Below are positions 1 through 6,568 of a stretch of DNA of 11,207 nt, piece after piece. The stretch covers positions 1 to 11,207 of the forward strand of contig VBAE01000081.1 in assembly GCA_005882415.1 (NCBI GenBank), written 5' to 3'. The notes under the pieces are model-generated. The model saw only the letters and a list, made by a program, of their open reading frames with translations. It searched no databases and was not told where the DNA came from. A program made the position numbers and the translations under genes. Every line of letters begins with the position of its first letter. Position 1 is the first letter of the stretch. Origin of the DNA: Alphaproteobacteria bacterium. GTDB lineage: Bacteria > Pseudomonadota > Alphaproteobacteria > Sphingomonadales > Sphingomonadaceae.

Positions 1-657
1 GTCTTTGGCCATTTCGGGGACGATGGTGACCGCGGTCGCGCCGCTGCCGATCACGACGACCTTCTTGCCGGTATAATCGAGGTCCTCGGGCCAGAATTGG
101 GGATGGATGAGGCGGCCCTGGAAGGAGTCCATCGCCGGGAAGTCGGGCAGGTATCCTTCGGCGTAATTGTAATAGCCGCTGCACATGTGGAGCCAGTTGC
201 AGGTGAAGCGGACGCGCTCGCCTGAGTCGGTGCGCTCGGCCTCGACCGTCCAGCGCGCTTCGGCGGAGGACCAGTCGGCGCGCTTCACATGGTGGCGGAA
301 GCGGATGTTGCGGTTGATCTCCGCCTCCCGCGCGGTGTCGCGGACGTAAGAGAGGATCGACGGCCCGTCGGCGATTGCCTTGGCTTCCCGCCACGGCCGG
401 AACGAAAAGCCCAACGTGTACATGTCGCTGTCGGAGCGGATCCCGGGATAGCGGAACAGGTCCCACGTGCCGCCGATCGCCTCGCGGCCTTCGAGGATCA
501 GATAGGTCCGGTCCGGGCAGCGGTCCTGGAGGTGCCAGGCGGCGCCGATTCCGGAGAGGCCGGCGCCGACCAGGATCACGTCGACATGCGGGACGGGTCC
601 GCCGCCGGACGCCGTCTCAATCTCCGTATCGATCGGCTGCTGAAGGCGGCTGTCCAT
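1..657 (-). CDS. Class B flavin monooxygenase, Baeyer-Villiger type (3' end cut by window edge)
   Basis: The first 219 residues are visible; the C-terminal half lies beyond base 1. An N-terminal FAD-binding Rossmann motif GAGLSG is at residues 31-36. It is followed by GGTWDLFRYPGIRSDSDM near 62-79, typical of class B flavoprotein monooxygenases. The fingerprint FxGxxxHxxxWP is complete (F179, G181, H185, W189); the W-P ending favours a Baeyer-Villiger monooxygenase over an FMO-type N/S-oxygenase. The NADPH-binding motif GSGATA is at 204-209. Such enzymes use NADPH and O2 to insert oxygen next to a ketone carbonyl, giving an ester or lactone. The ATG at 657 lies 6 nt after the stop of the upstream regulator gene, so the two are probably cotranscribed; the ribosome site is weak (AAAG), which suggests translational coupling. 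The substrate cannot be read from the sequence. The family call is secure, the Baeyer-Villiger reaction likely. Confidence 0.93.
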   Translation of the reverse strand, partial: MDSRLQQPIDTEIETASGGGPVPHVDVILVGAGLSGIGAAWHLQDRCPDRTYLILEGREAIGGTWDLFRYPGIRSDSDMYTLGFSFRPWREAKAIADGPSILSYVRDTAREAEINRNIRFRHHVKRADWSSAEARWTVEAERTDSGERVRFTCNWLHMCSGYYNYAEGYLPDFPAMDSFQGRLIHPQFWPEDLDYTGKKVVVIGSGATAVTIVPEMAKD

Positions 658-663
658 CTGTCT

Positions 664-1536
664 TTACGCCCTTTCCGGCCATAATTTGCCGAGCGCGGGC
701 CTGGCTTCCGCGACCTCGGTCTTGAGCGCGCGGAGCTCGGCCTCGATTCCGGCGAGGCGCTGCTCGACCGGGTCCGCTGCGTGGGCCGCGACGGCGCCGC
801 GCGGTTCTGCGGCGAGCGGCGGGTTCATCGGCGGGCGTTCGCCGCGCTGGCGGGCGAGCTCGGCGATAACCATGTCGCAATGGCGCTGGTGGAAGGCGCG
901 CACCTCGAGCTCGGCGCCGTCCATGTCGCCGGCCTCGATCCGGCGGCAGGCGAAGCGGATCGAGTCCAGCTCGTCGCGCTGGCGCTGCAGGGTCAGGTGA
1001 TCGCAGGGATGCTCCCACATCGCCCGCCATACCGAGCGGTTGAGAAGCGCGGAGACCTGGGCGCGAAGATCGTGGTTGCCGCTTTCGACGACGATCGCCG
1101 CGGTGAAGCCGCCGACGGCGGTGGCGAAATCCAGCGGGTCCGAGAAACCGCCCGAAACCATCTTCTCGATCTTCGCGACGCGTTCTCGAATGGCGGCGAG
1201 GCTGGAGACATGGCGGCGGTGGGCGACGTAGCGGGCGCCCAGCCCGATCAGCATTCCGGCGACGGCGAAGACGTCCGCCAGCCGGTCGAGCGAATAGCCG
1301 CAGACGACCGCGCCGCGGCCGGGGCTGAGCTGGACCGAGCCGCGCTGGGCGAGCAGGCGAAGCGCCTCCCGCACCGAGCCGCGGCCGACCGCGAAACGCT
1401 CGGCGATCTGCACCTCGACGAGCCGCTCCCCGATGGCGAAGGATTGGGCGGCGATGTCGTAATCGAGGGCGTCGGCGATCCGCTCGGGCACGGTCCGCCG
1501 GTCGTCTTCCGATACTGTCTTACCCGCCCCAGGCAT
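664..1536 (-). CDS. GntR-family (FadR/FCD subfamily) transcriptional regulator with C-terminal coiled coil
   Basis: A 290-residue cytoplasmic regulator. Residues 15-82 form a GntR winged helix-turn-helix: ERLVEVQIAERFAVGRGSVREALRL is the recognition region and PGRGAVV the wing. Residues 85-228 are a helical FCD ligand domain (SGN at 152-154, HQRH at 216-219). The usual FCD 'FH' metal ligand appears replaced by F-T (144-145), so effector or metal binding may be altered. The tail 230-290 is unusual for the family and holds a clean heptad run V257, L261, I264, L268, L271, V275. The frame extends upstream to a TTG at 1608, but that stretch contains two operator-like palindromes, so I take the ATG at 1536. 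The gene directly precedes the monooxygenase gene and is divergent from the receptor gene. It is probably a local, autoregulated repressor that responds to a pathway intermediate. Confidence 0.88.
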   Translation of the reverse strand: MPGAGKTVSEDDRRTVPERIADALDYDIAAQSFAIGERLVEVQIAERFAVGRGSVREALRLLAQRGSVQLSPGRGAVVCGYSLDRLADVFAVAGMLIGLGARYVAHRRHVSSLAAIRERVAKIEKMVSGGFSDPLDFATAVGGFTAAIVVESGNHDLRAQVSALLNRSVWRAMWEHPCDHLTLQRQRDELDSIRFACRRIEAGDMDGAELEVRAFHQRHCDMVIAELARQRGERPPMNPPLAAEPRGAVAAHAADPVEQRLAGIEAELRALKTEVAEARPALGKLWPERA

Positions 1537-1551
1537 GGCCCAAACCTGCGC

Positions 1552-1580
1552 TTGACAGCCGTGCTGCGCAAGGGGATTGT
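1552..1580 (+). promoter_or_regulatory. Possible rightward promoter overlapping O1
   Basis: A perfect -35 hexamer TTGACA is at 1552-1557. After 17 bp comes GATTGT at 1575-1580, a weak -10 that matches TATAAT at three of six positions and overlaps operator O1. It would transcribe rightwards towards the receptor gene with a leader of roughly 270 nt and be blocked by a regulator on O1. The weak -10 keeps this tentative. Confidence 0.3.
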
Positions 1581-1588
1581 GCGACAAT
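1576..1588. promoter_or_regulatory. Putative FadR-type operator O1
   Basis: ATTGTGCGACAAT is a palindrome with 5-bp arms and a 3-bp centre. Its core fits TNGTNNNACNA, the pattern known for operators of FadR-subfamily GntR regulators. It lies about 40 bp upstream of the ATG at 1536. Binding by the adjacent regulator is inference. Confidence 0.6.
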
Positions 1589-1597
1589 AATGACAAG

Positions 1598-1608
1598 CTG
1601 TCGGACAA
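1598..1608. promoter_or_regulatory. Putative FadR-type operator O2
   Basis: CTGTCGGACAA carries the same GT-N3-AC core within a TGT-N3-ACA palindrome and differs from the FadR-type pattern only at its first base. Its centre (1603) is 21 bp from that of O1 (1582), two helical turns, so two dimers would sit on the same DNA face. Confidence 0.5.
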
Positions 1609-1705
1609 ACGGCGGCAACACAGGAGGGGTATTTGGTGGGCGCCCAGGCGGGGTGCAGGCCGGCGTGCGCGCCGTCCGGCGGTCCGGCCTTCGATCTTCC
1701 AGCAT

Positions 1706-1730
1706 ATCGGACCGGCTCGGCCGGACCGAT
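1706..1730. repeat. 25-bp imperfect palindrome
   Basis: The left arm ATCGGACCGGC and right arm GCCGGACCGAT flank a TCG centre. The arms pair at 10 of 11 positions; only the A opposite A fails. No T-run follows, so it is not a standard intrinsic terminator. It could be an operator or a hairpin in the leader of the receptor mRNA. Confidence 0.5.
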
Positions 1731-1852
1731 GCTACGCGCGCTCTCCGCCACTTGTCTGCATCACGATATTCCGAACGCGGGGGGCACCAGCGCTCTCGCG
1801 CGGGCGGCGAATTGCCTTGGAGAAATAGACGCATAAGCCTGCCGCGGCGGGC

Positions 1853-1861
1853 AAGGGGGAG
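1853..1861 (+). promoter_or_regulatory. Ribosome binding site of the receptor gene
   Basis: AAGGGGGAG is purine-rich. Its AAGG suits the ATG at 1862 (5-nt spacing), while its GGAG suits the in-frame ATG at 1868 (6-nt spacing). The start is therefore uncertain by two codons; both give the same signal peptide. Confidence 0.6.
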
Positions 1862-4800
1862 ATGGACATGAGGAAGATCGCCATATTCGCGCTTGGAGCT
1901 TCGGCCCTCGCGCTCGCAGCAGCGCCGGCCGCGGCGCAGACGGTTCCGGCGCCCGGCGGGGACCAGAGCACAGGCAATCTCGAAGGCGGCGCCGGCGGCG
2001 ACAATAGCGGCGACGCGCCCAGCGCGGTGACCGAGAGCGCGGACGACACCGGCGGCGACATCATCATCACCGCCCAGCGGCGCGCGGAAGCGCTCCAGAA
2101 CGTGCCGATCGCGGTGTCCGCCTTTACCGCCGAGGCGCTCGACCGGCAGCAGATCGACAATTCGAGCGACCTTCAGCTGACCCTGCCGAACATCACCTAC
2201 ACCAAGACCAACTTCACATCGTCGAGCTTCACCATCCGCGGCATCGGCGACCTCTGCGTCGGCGTGACCTGCGACAGCGCGACCGCGATCCACGTCAACG
2301 ACATGCCCTTGCTGTCGACGCGCCTGTTCGAGAGCGAATATTTCGACCTGGAACGGGTCGAGGTTCTGCGCGGGCCGCAGGGCACCCTGTTCGGCCGCAA
2401 CGCGACCTCGGGGGTCGTCAATTTCATCACCGCCCGGCCCGACTTCTCCGGCTTCCACGCCAGCGCCGAGGGCGAGTACGGCAATTACAATTCGATCAAG
2501 GTGAAGGGGATGATCAACGCCCCGATCAGCGACACGATCGGGGTGCGGGTCGCGGGGCTCTACATCAACCGCGACGGCTATACGAAGAACCTCCACGACG
2601 GACGCCGGATCGACGACCGCGACCTCTATTCGGTGCGCGGCACCCTGTCGTGGCAGCCGAATGCCGACACAAGGCTCGACCTCATCGGCTATTATTTCCA
2701 CGAGAACGACAACCGTTCGCGCATCCAGAAGCAGCTCTGCCACCGCGATCCGACCGGCGTGCTCGGCTGCTCGCCCGACAAGCTCGCCAATGAGACGACC
2801 AACGGCAATTCGACTCTGGCGACGGTGCTGACCAGCCGCGAATTCTTCAACGTCGCGCTTGGTGCGCTCGGGCCGCTCTTCTCGCCGCTCGCGCTCGGCA
2901 GCATCTACGGGCCCGACACCTATCAGGGCGTCGTCAACCCGGCCGACCTTCGGACGGTGAACATCGACTATCGGCCGACCTATTTCGCCACCGAAGAGCA
3001 ATATACCGCCAAGTTCATGCACGCCTTCGGGCCGGTCACCCTGAACCTGACCGGCGGCTATGCGAAGAACGAGGTGCGTTCGCGGACCGATTACAATCTC
3101 GCGGTCGAGAACAGCTACATCAACAATCCGGGGCTCATTGCCTTGAACGCCTACGCGGCCGGCATTCCGGGCCCGATCGGCGCCGCGGCGGGCAACGTCT
3201 TCGCCCAGATCCGCAACACTTTGATCCCCACCGGGCCCGGCGGCGGCATCTGCCAGTCGGACGCGGACCCCAACAATGTCGGCGTCTATGGCGGCAATTC
3301 GATCGGCTGCTTCGGCACCAGCCTCGATTTCGACGAATCGAGCCAGCGGGTGCGGCAATATTCGGCCGAGGGGCATATCGACAGCGACTTCGAAGGGCGT
3401 TTCAACTTCCTGATCGGCGGCATCTGGTTCGACAGCAAGACGTTCAACAACAGCTATTACGTCACCGCCTTCCCGCTCGATTATGCCGCGGGCATCCTCG
3501 GCGCGGCGAGCACGATCGGCGCGCGCCTCGGCGGCAACCCGACCTTCCCGAACGTCTACCGGGCTTCGCCTTTCTACCGGAACAACACCGACTTCTTCCA
3601 CCTGAAGTCCGGCGGCATTTTCGGCGAAACCTATTTCGACATCTCCGACACGATCAAGTTGACGCTGGGCGGACGCTGGAACCATGACGACAAGTTCGTC
3701 AGCGCCCGGACCGGCTTCCTCAACGACGCGAACGGCAATGGCGTGCTGGTGCCCTATGGCAGCGACTCGATCACCGACGCGGTCAATTACGGCGTCGTCG
3801 ATTATGACGCGGCGACCCCGGGCAACCAGGAATTCGCCCAGGCTCGCGTGAAGTTCGACAAGTTCACCGGGCGGGCAGTGCTCGACGCGCGGCTGACCCC
3901 GGACAACCTCCTCTATTTCTCCTACTCGCGCGGCTACAAATCGGGGGGCATCAACCCGCCGCTGTCGCCGGTGTTCGCGGTGTCGACCACCTTCGCGCCG
4001 GAGAAGGTCGACGCATTCGAGATCGGATCGAAGAACAGCTTCGCCAACGGCATGCTGCGGATCAACGCGACCGCGTTCATGTACAAATACAACAACCTCC
4101 AGCTCAGCCGCATCGTGGCGCGGACGTCGGTCAACGACAACGTCAACGCCAAGATCTACGGAGTCGAGCTGGAGAGCGTGGTGCGGCCCGCCCGCGACCT
4201 GCTGATCAACATGAATGCGAGCTACCTCAAGACCTCGGTCTCGGGCGACAAGATGCTCGCCGATCCGCGCGATCCGTCGGGCGGTCGGTCGGACGCGGTG
4301 ATCATCAAGGATTTGACCAACGCATCGAATTGCGCCGTGGTCGGGCCGAGCGCCGCTGCGACCAACCTCTATGTCGCGGCGATCAACGGCAGCATCGGCC
4401 TCCATGCGCCGACTCCGGTGCCGGGGACCAACACGACGGGCGCGTTCGGAATCTGCTCGGCTCTGGCCGCCACCGCCGCCAATCCGTCGGCGCCGCTTCG
4501 CGCTTTGTTCGGGGTGCCGACCGGGCCGCTGCCGTTCCAGGTGCTCGGAAGCGGGGTCGAGGTGAACATCAAGGGCAACAATCTGCCGCAGGCGCCGGAA
4601 TGGAAATTCTCGGTCGGCGCGCAATACACCTTCCGCTTCGCCGGCGGCATGAGCCTCGTCCCCCGGGTCGACTTCATCTACACCGGCGAGAGCTACGGGA
4701 GCATCTTCAACCGCAATATCGACCGCATCCCGGGCTATGAGGTGGTGAACGCGCAGGTGCAGTTCAACGGCAATGACGACCGCTGGTTCGTCCGCGCGTT

Positions 4801-4930
4801 CGTGCAGAATTTGACCAAGAACAATGCGATCACCGGGCAGTACGTCACCGACCAGTCGTCGGGCCTGTTCACCAACGTCTTCACCTTGGAGCCGAGGCGC
4901 TACGGCGTCGCGGCGGGGGTGAAATTCTAA
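1862..4930 (+). CDS. TonB-dependent outer-membrane receptor
   Basis: A 1022-residue TonB-dependent transporter that uses TonB/ExbBD energy to import a scarce substrate across the outer membrane. A Sec signal peptide covers residues 1-25 (basic MRK, hydrophobic core, cut at AAA/Q). A Gly/Asp/Ser-rich linker leads to the TonB box DIIITAQRR (66-74). The plug follows: NVPIAVSAF at 80-88, IRG at 125-127, VEVLRGPQGTLFGRNATSG at 166-184. The long remainder is the beta-barrel, ending in aromatic RRYGVAAGVKF as expected for Bam-dependent insertion. There is no STN domain, so it does not signal by the FecA route. Eight cysteines fall in four sequential pairs (132/137, 293/303, 464/483, 824/865), probably loop disulphides. 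It lies between a divergent regulator/monooxygenase pair and downstream catabolic genes, so an organic substrate is more likely than iron. The ligand is unknown. Confidence 0.96.
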   Translation: MDMRKIAIFALGASALALAAAPAAAQTVPAPGGDQSTGNLEGGAGGDNSGDAPSAVTESADDTGGDIIITAQRRAEALQNVPIAVSAFTAEALDRQQIDNSSDLQLTLPNITYTKTNFTSSSFTIRGIGDLCVGVTCDSATAIHVNDMPLLSTRLFESEYFDLERVEVLRGPQGTLFGRNATSGVVNFITARPDFSGFHASAEGEYGNYNSIKVKGMINAPISDTIGVRVAGLYINRDGYTKNLHDGRRIDDRDLYSVRGTLSWQPNADTRLDLIGYYFHENDNRSRIQKQLCHRDPTGVLGCSPDKLANETTNGNSTLATVLTSREFFNVALGALGPLFSPLALGSIYGPDTYQGVVNPADLRTVNIDYRPTYFATEEQYTAKFMHAFGPVTLNLTGGYAKNEVRSRTDYNLAVENSYINNPGLIALNAYAAGIPGPIGAAAGNVFAQIRNTLIPTGPGGGICQSDADPNNVGVYGGNSIGCFGTSLDFDESSQRVRQYSAEGHIDSDFEGRFNFLIGGIWFDSKTFNNSYYVTAFPLDYAAGILGAASTIGARLGGNPTFPNVYRASPFYRNNTDFFHLKSGGIFGETYFDISDTIKLTLGGRWNHDDKFVSARTGFLNDANGNGVLVPYGSDSITDAVNYGVVDYDAATPGNQEFAQARVKFDKFTGRAVLDARLTPDNLLYFSYSRGYKSGGINPPLSPVFAVSTTFAPEKVDAFEIGSKNSFANGMLRINATAFMYKYNNLQLSRIVARTSVNDNVNAKIYGVELESVVRPARDLLINMNASYLKTSVSGDKMLADPRDPSGGRSDAVIIKDLTNASNCAVVGPSAAATNLYVAAINGSIGLHAPTPVPGTNTTGAFGICSALAATAANPSAPLRALFGVPTGPLPFQVLGSGVEVNIKGNNLPQAPEWKFSVGAQYTFRFAGGMSLVPRVDFIYTGESYGSIFNRNIDRIPGYEVVNAQVQFNGNDDRWFVRAFVQNLTKNNAITGQYVTDQSSGLFTNVFTLEPRRYGVAAGVKF

Positions 4931-4939
4931 GCGAAAACT

Positions 4940-4997
4940 GCCTCCCCATCGCCGCAGGTGATGGGGAGGGGGACCAGCGGAGCTGGTGGAGGGGTGA
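4940..4997 (+). repeat. Two-hairpin palindromic element, copy A
   Basis: Hairpin 1 pairs 4941-4950 (CCTCCCCATC) with 4960-4969 around a 9-nt loop. Hairpin 2 pairs ACCAGC (4973-4978) with GCTGGT (4982-4987) around GGA. The unit ends in TGGAGGGGTGA. It begins 9 nt after the receptor stop codon and is in inverted orientation to copy B. Confidence 0.85.
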
Positions 4998-5050
4998 TAA
5001 GGTGCGGCCGCTGATGGTTCGCGCGGGAACCCTATTGCGGCTGAGACAGG

Positions 5051-5109
5051 TCACCCCTCCACCACCTTTCGGTGGTCCCCCTCCCCATGAGTTTCACTCA
5101 TGGGGAGGC
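5051..5109 (-). repeat. Two-hairpin palindromic element, copy B (inverted)
   Basis: Its reverse complement matches copy A except in the hairpin tips. Hairpin 2 pairs ACCACC (5061-5066) with GGTGGT (5071-5076). Hairpin 1 is a perfect 13-bp stem, 5080-5092 with 5096-5108, loop TTC. Copies A and B flank a 53-bp spacer and can together form one long inverted repeat. Confidence 0.85.
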
Positions 5110-5135
5110 AGGGGTATAGCGGCCCTGACTCACCG

Positions 5136-5140
5136 AAGGA
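5136..5140 (+). promoter_or_regulatory. Ribosome binding site of the aldehyde dehydrogenase gene
   Basis: AAGGA lies 6 nt before the ATG at 5147, a good Shine-Dalgarno that fixes this start. Confidence 0.7.
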
Positions 5141-5146
5141 CGACAG

Positions 5147-6568
5147 ATGCGCGAATATCTCGATTTCTATATCGGCGGGGCCTGGGTGGCGCCGGCGGAG
5201 GCGAAGAGCCTCGACGTGATCAACCCGGCGACGGAGGAAGTGGCGGGGCGGATCTCGCTCGGCTCTGCGGCGGACGTGGATGCGGCGGTGGCGGCTGCGA
5301 AGGCGGCGTTTCCCGCCTGGTCGCAGTCGCTGAAGGAGGAGCGGCTGGCGCTGCTCGGGCGGATCGCCGCGGAATATCAGAAGCGCTACGCCGACATCGC
5401 CGCCGCGATCACCGAGGAAATGGGGGCGCCGGCGGCGCTGTCGCAGCGGGCGCAGGCGGCGCTCGGGCTCGGGCATCTGCAGACGGCGATGGCGGTGCTC
5501 AAGGACTTCGAGTTCGAGGCGAAGCGCGGGTCGACCGTCATCGCGCGGGAGCCGATCGGGGTGTGCGGCTTCATCACGCCGTGGAACTGGCCGATCAACC
5601 AGATCGCGACCAAGGTCTATCCGGCGCTTGCGACCGGGTGCACGATGGTTCTGAAGCCGTCGGAAGTGGCGCCTTTCTCGGCGCGGATCTTCGCCGAGGT
5701 GCTGGACGCGGCGGGGGTGCCGGCGGGGGTGTTCAACCTCGTCAATGGCGACGGGCCGACGGTGGGCGCGGCGATCGCGGCGCATCCGGACGTCGACATG
5801 GTGAGCTTCACCGGCTCGACCCGGGCGGGGATCGCGGTCGCCAAGGCGGCGGCGGATACGGTGAAGCGGGTGCACCAGGAGCTTGGCGGGAAATCGCCGT
5901 TCATCGTGCTCGACGATGCCGATGTGGCCGGCGCGGTGGCGGCGGCGATGAAGTCGATGCTGATGAACTCCGGGCAGTCGTGCAACGCGCCGACGCGGCT
6001 GCTCGTGCCCAAGGCCCGGATGGAGGAGGCGAAGGCGGTCGCCAAGGCTGTGGCCGAGGGCACCAAGGTCGGCGACCCGGGCGGCGACGCGCATCTCGGG
6101 CCCGTGGTGTCGGACGTGCAATGGGCGAAGATCCAGGGGCTCATTGAGCGGGGCGTCGCTGAGGGCGCCACTTTGGTCGCGGGCGGCCCGGGGCGGCCGG
6201 AGGGGCTCGACAAGGGCTATTATGTGAGGCCCACCGTGTTCGGCGACGTCGACAACGGCATGGACATCGCGCGCGAGGAGATATTCGGGCCGGTGATGAC
6301 GATCATCGGCTATGAGGACGAGGAGCAGGCGGTCGAGATCGCCAACGACACGCCATACGGGCTGGCCGCTTACGTCCATTCTTCGGACACGGACCATGCG
6401 CGGAAGGTGGCGGTGCGGCTTCGGGCGGGGCAGGTGAATCTGAACTCGGCAGAGCTCGACTTCATGGCGCCGTTCGGGGGCTATAAGCAGTCGGGCAACG
6501 GGCGCGAATGGGGCGACCATGCGTTCGACGAATTCCTCGAGACCAAGGCGATCCTCGGCCACGCCTGA
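5147..6568 (+). CDS. NAD(P)-dependent aldehyde dehydrogenase
   Basis: A 473-residue soluble enzyme of normal family length that oxidises an aldehyde to the acid. All key residues are present: N147 in TPWNWP (oxyanion hole), K170 in VLKPSE and the FTGSTRAG turn at 221-228 (cofactor binding), general base E245 in HQELGG, nucleophile C279 in GQSCN, and E378 in EEIFGP (cofactor ribose). The C-terminal region FGGYKQSGNGREWG (443-456) recalls the group containing CddD, an oxo-fatty-acid semialdehyde dehydrogenase of Rhodococcus cyclododecanone breakdown; this is from memory and tentative. It overlaps the lactonase gene by one base, so they are probably one operon. Next to a Baeyer-Villiger monooxygenase and a lactonase, a semialdehyde from lactone opening is a reasonable substrate. 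Upstream lies the inverted repeat pair, so read-through from the receptor gene is uncertain. Confidence 0.95.
   Translation: MREYLDFYIGGAWVAPAEAKSLDVINPATEEVAGRISLGSAADVDAAVAAAKAAFPAWSQSLKEERLALLGRIAAEYQKRYADIAAAITEEMGAPAALSQRAQAALGLGHLQTAMAVLKDFEFEAKRGSTVIAREPIGVCGFITPWNWPINQIATKVYPALATGCTMVLKPSEVAPFSARIFAEVLDAAGVPAGVFNLVNGDGPTVGAAIAAHPDVDMVSFTGSTRAGIAVAKAAADTVKRVHQELGGKSPFIVLDDADVAGAVAAAMKSMLMNSGQSCNAPTRLLVPKARMEEAKAVAKAVAEGTKVGDPGGDAHLGPVVSDVQWAKIQGLIERGVAEGATLVAGGPGRPEGLDKGYYVRPTVFGDVDNGMDIAREEIFGPVMTIIGYEDEEQAVEIANDTPYGLAAYVHSSDTDHARKVAVRLRAGQVNLNSAELDFMAPFGGYKQSGNGREWGDHAFDEFLETKAILGHA

Larger units (their letters stand above)
1609..1861. other. Leader region upstream of the receptor gene
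   Basis: This 253-bp stretch holds no convincing gene. It contains the palindrome at 1706-1730 and the receptor's ribosome site. I found no convincing sigma-70 promoter inside it. The rest is unremarkable high-GC DNA. Confidence 0.6.

Noticed and set aside
781..1590. A 269-residue plus-strand frame across the regulator gene
   Set aside because: Antisense shadow; the minus strand encodes a clear winged-helix and FCD protein.
1537..1608. N-terminal extension of the regulator from TTG at 1608
   Set aside because: It would start at a rare TTG and put two operator-like palindromes inside the coding region; the winged helix needs none of it.
1520..4624. A 1034-residue open frame antisense to the receptor gene
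   Set aside because: It mirrors the receptor gene in a high-GC genome where antisense frames stay open. The translation is low-complexity and R/V/D/E-rich with no domain, while the plus strand has a full receptor.
4941..4969. Hairpin after the receptor gene as an intrinsic terminator
   Set aside because: The stem is stable but no T-run follows; it is one half of a dispersed repeat element. A termination effect is possible but not shown.
5051..6562. A 503-residue open frame antisense to the aldehyde dehydrogenase gene
   Set aside because: Arg/His-rich shadow of a gene with every catalytic residue in place. It also runs through repeat copy B.
6508..6567. Upstream start of the lactonase at 6508
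   Set aside because: The extra 20 residues lie inside the aldehyde dehydrogenase gene; the ATG at 6568 overlaps its stop and starts at the first propeller strand.
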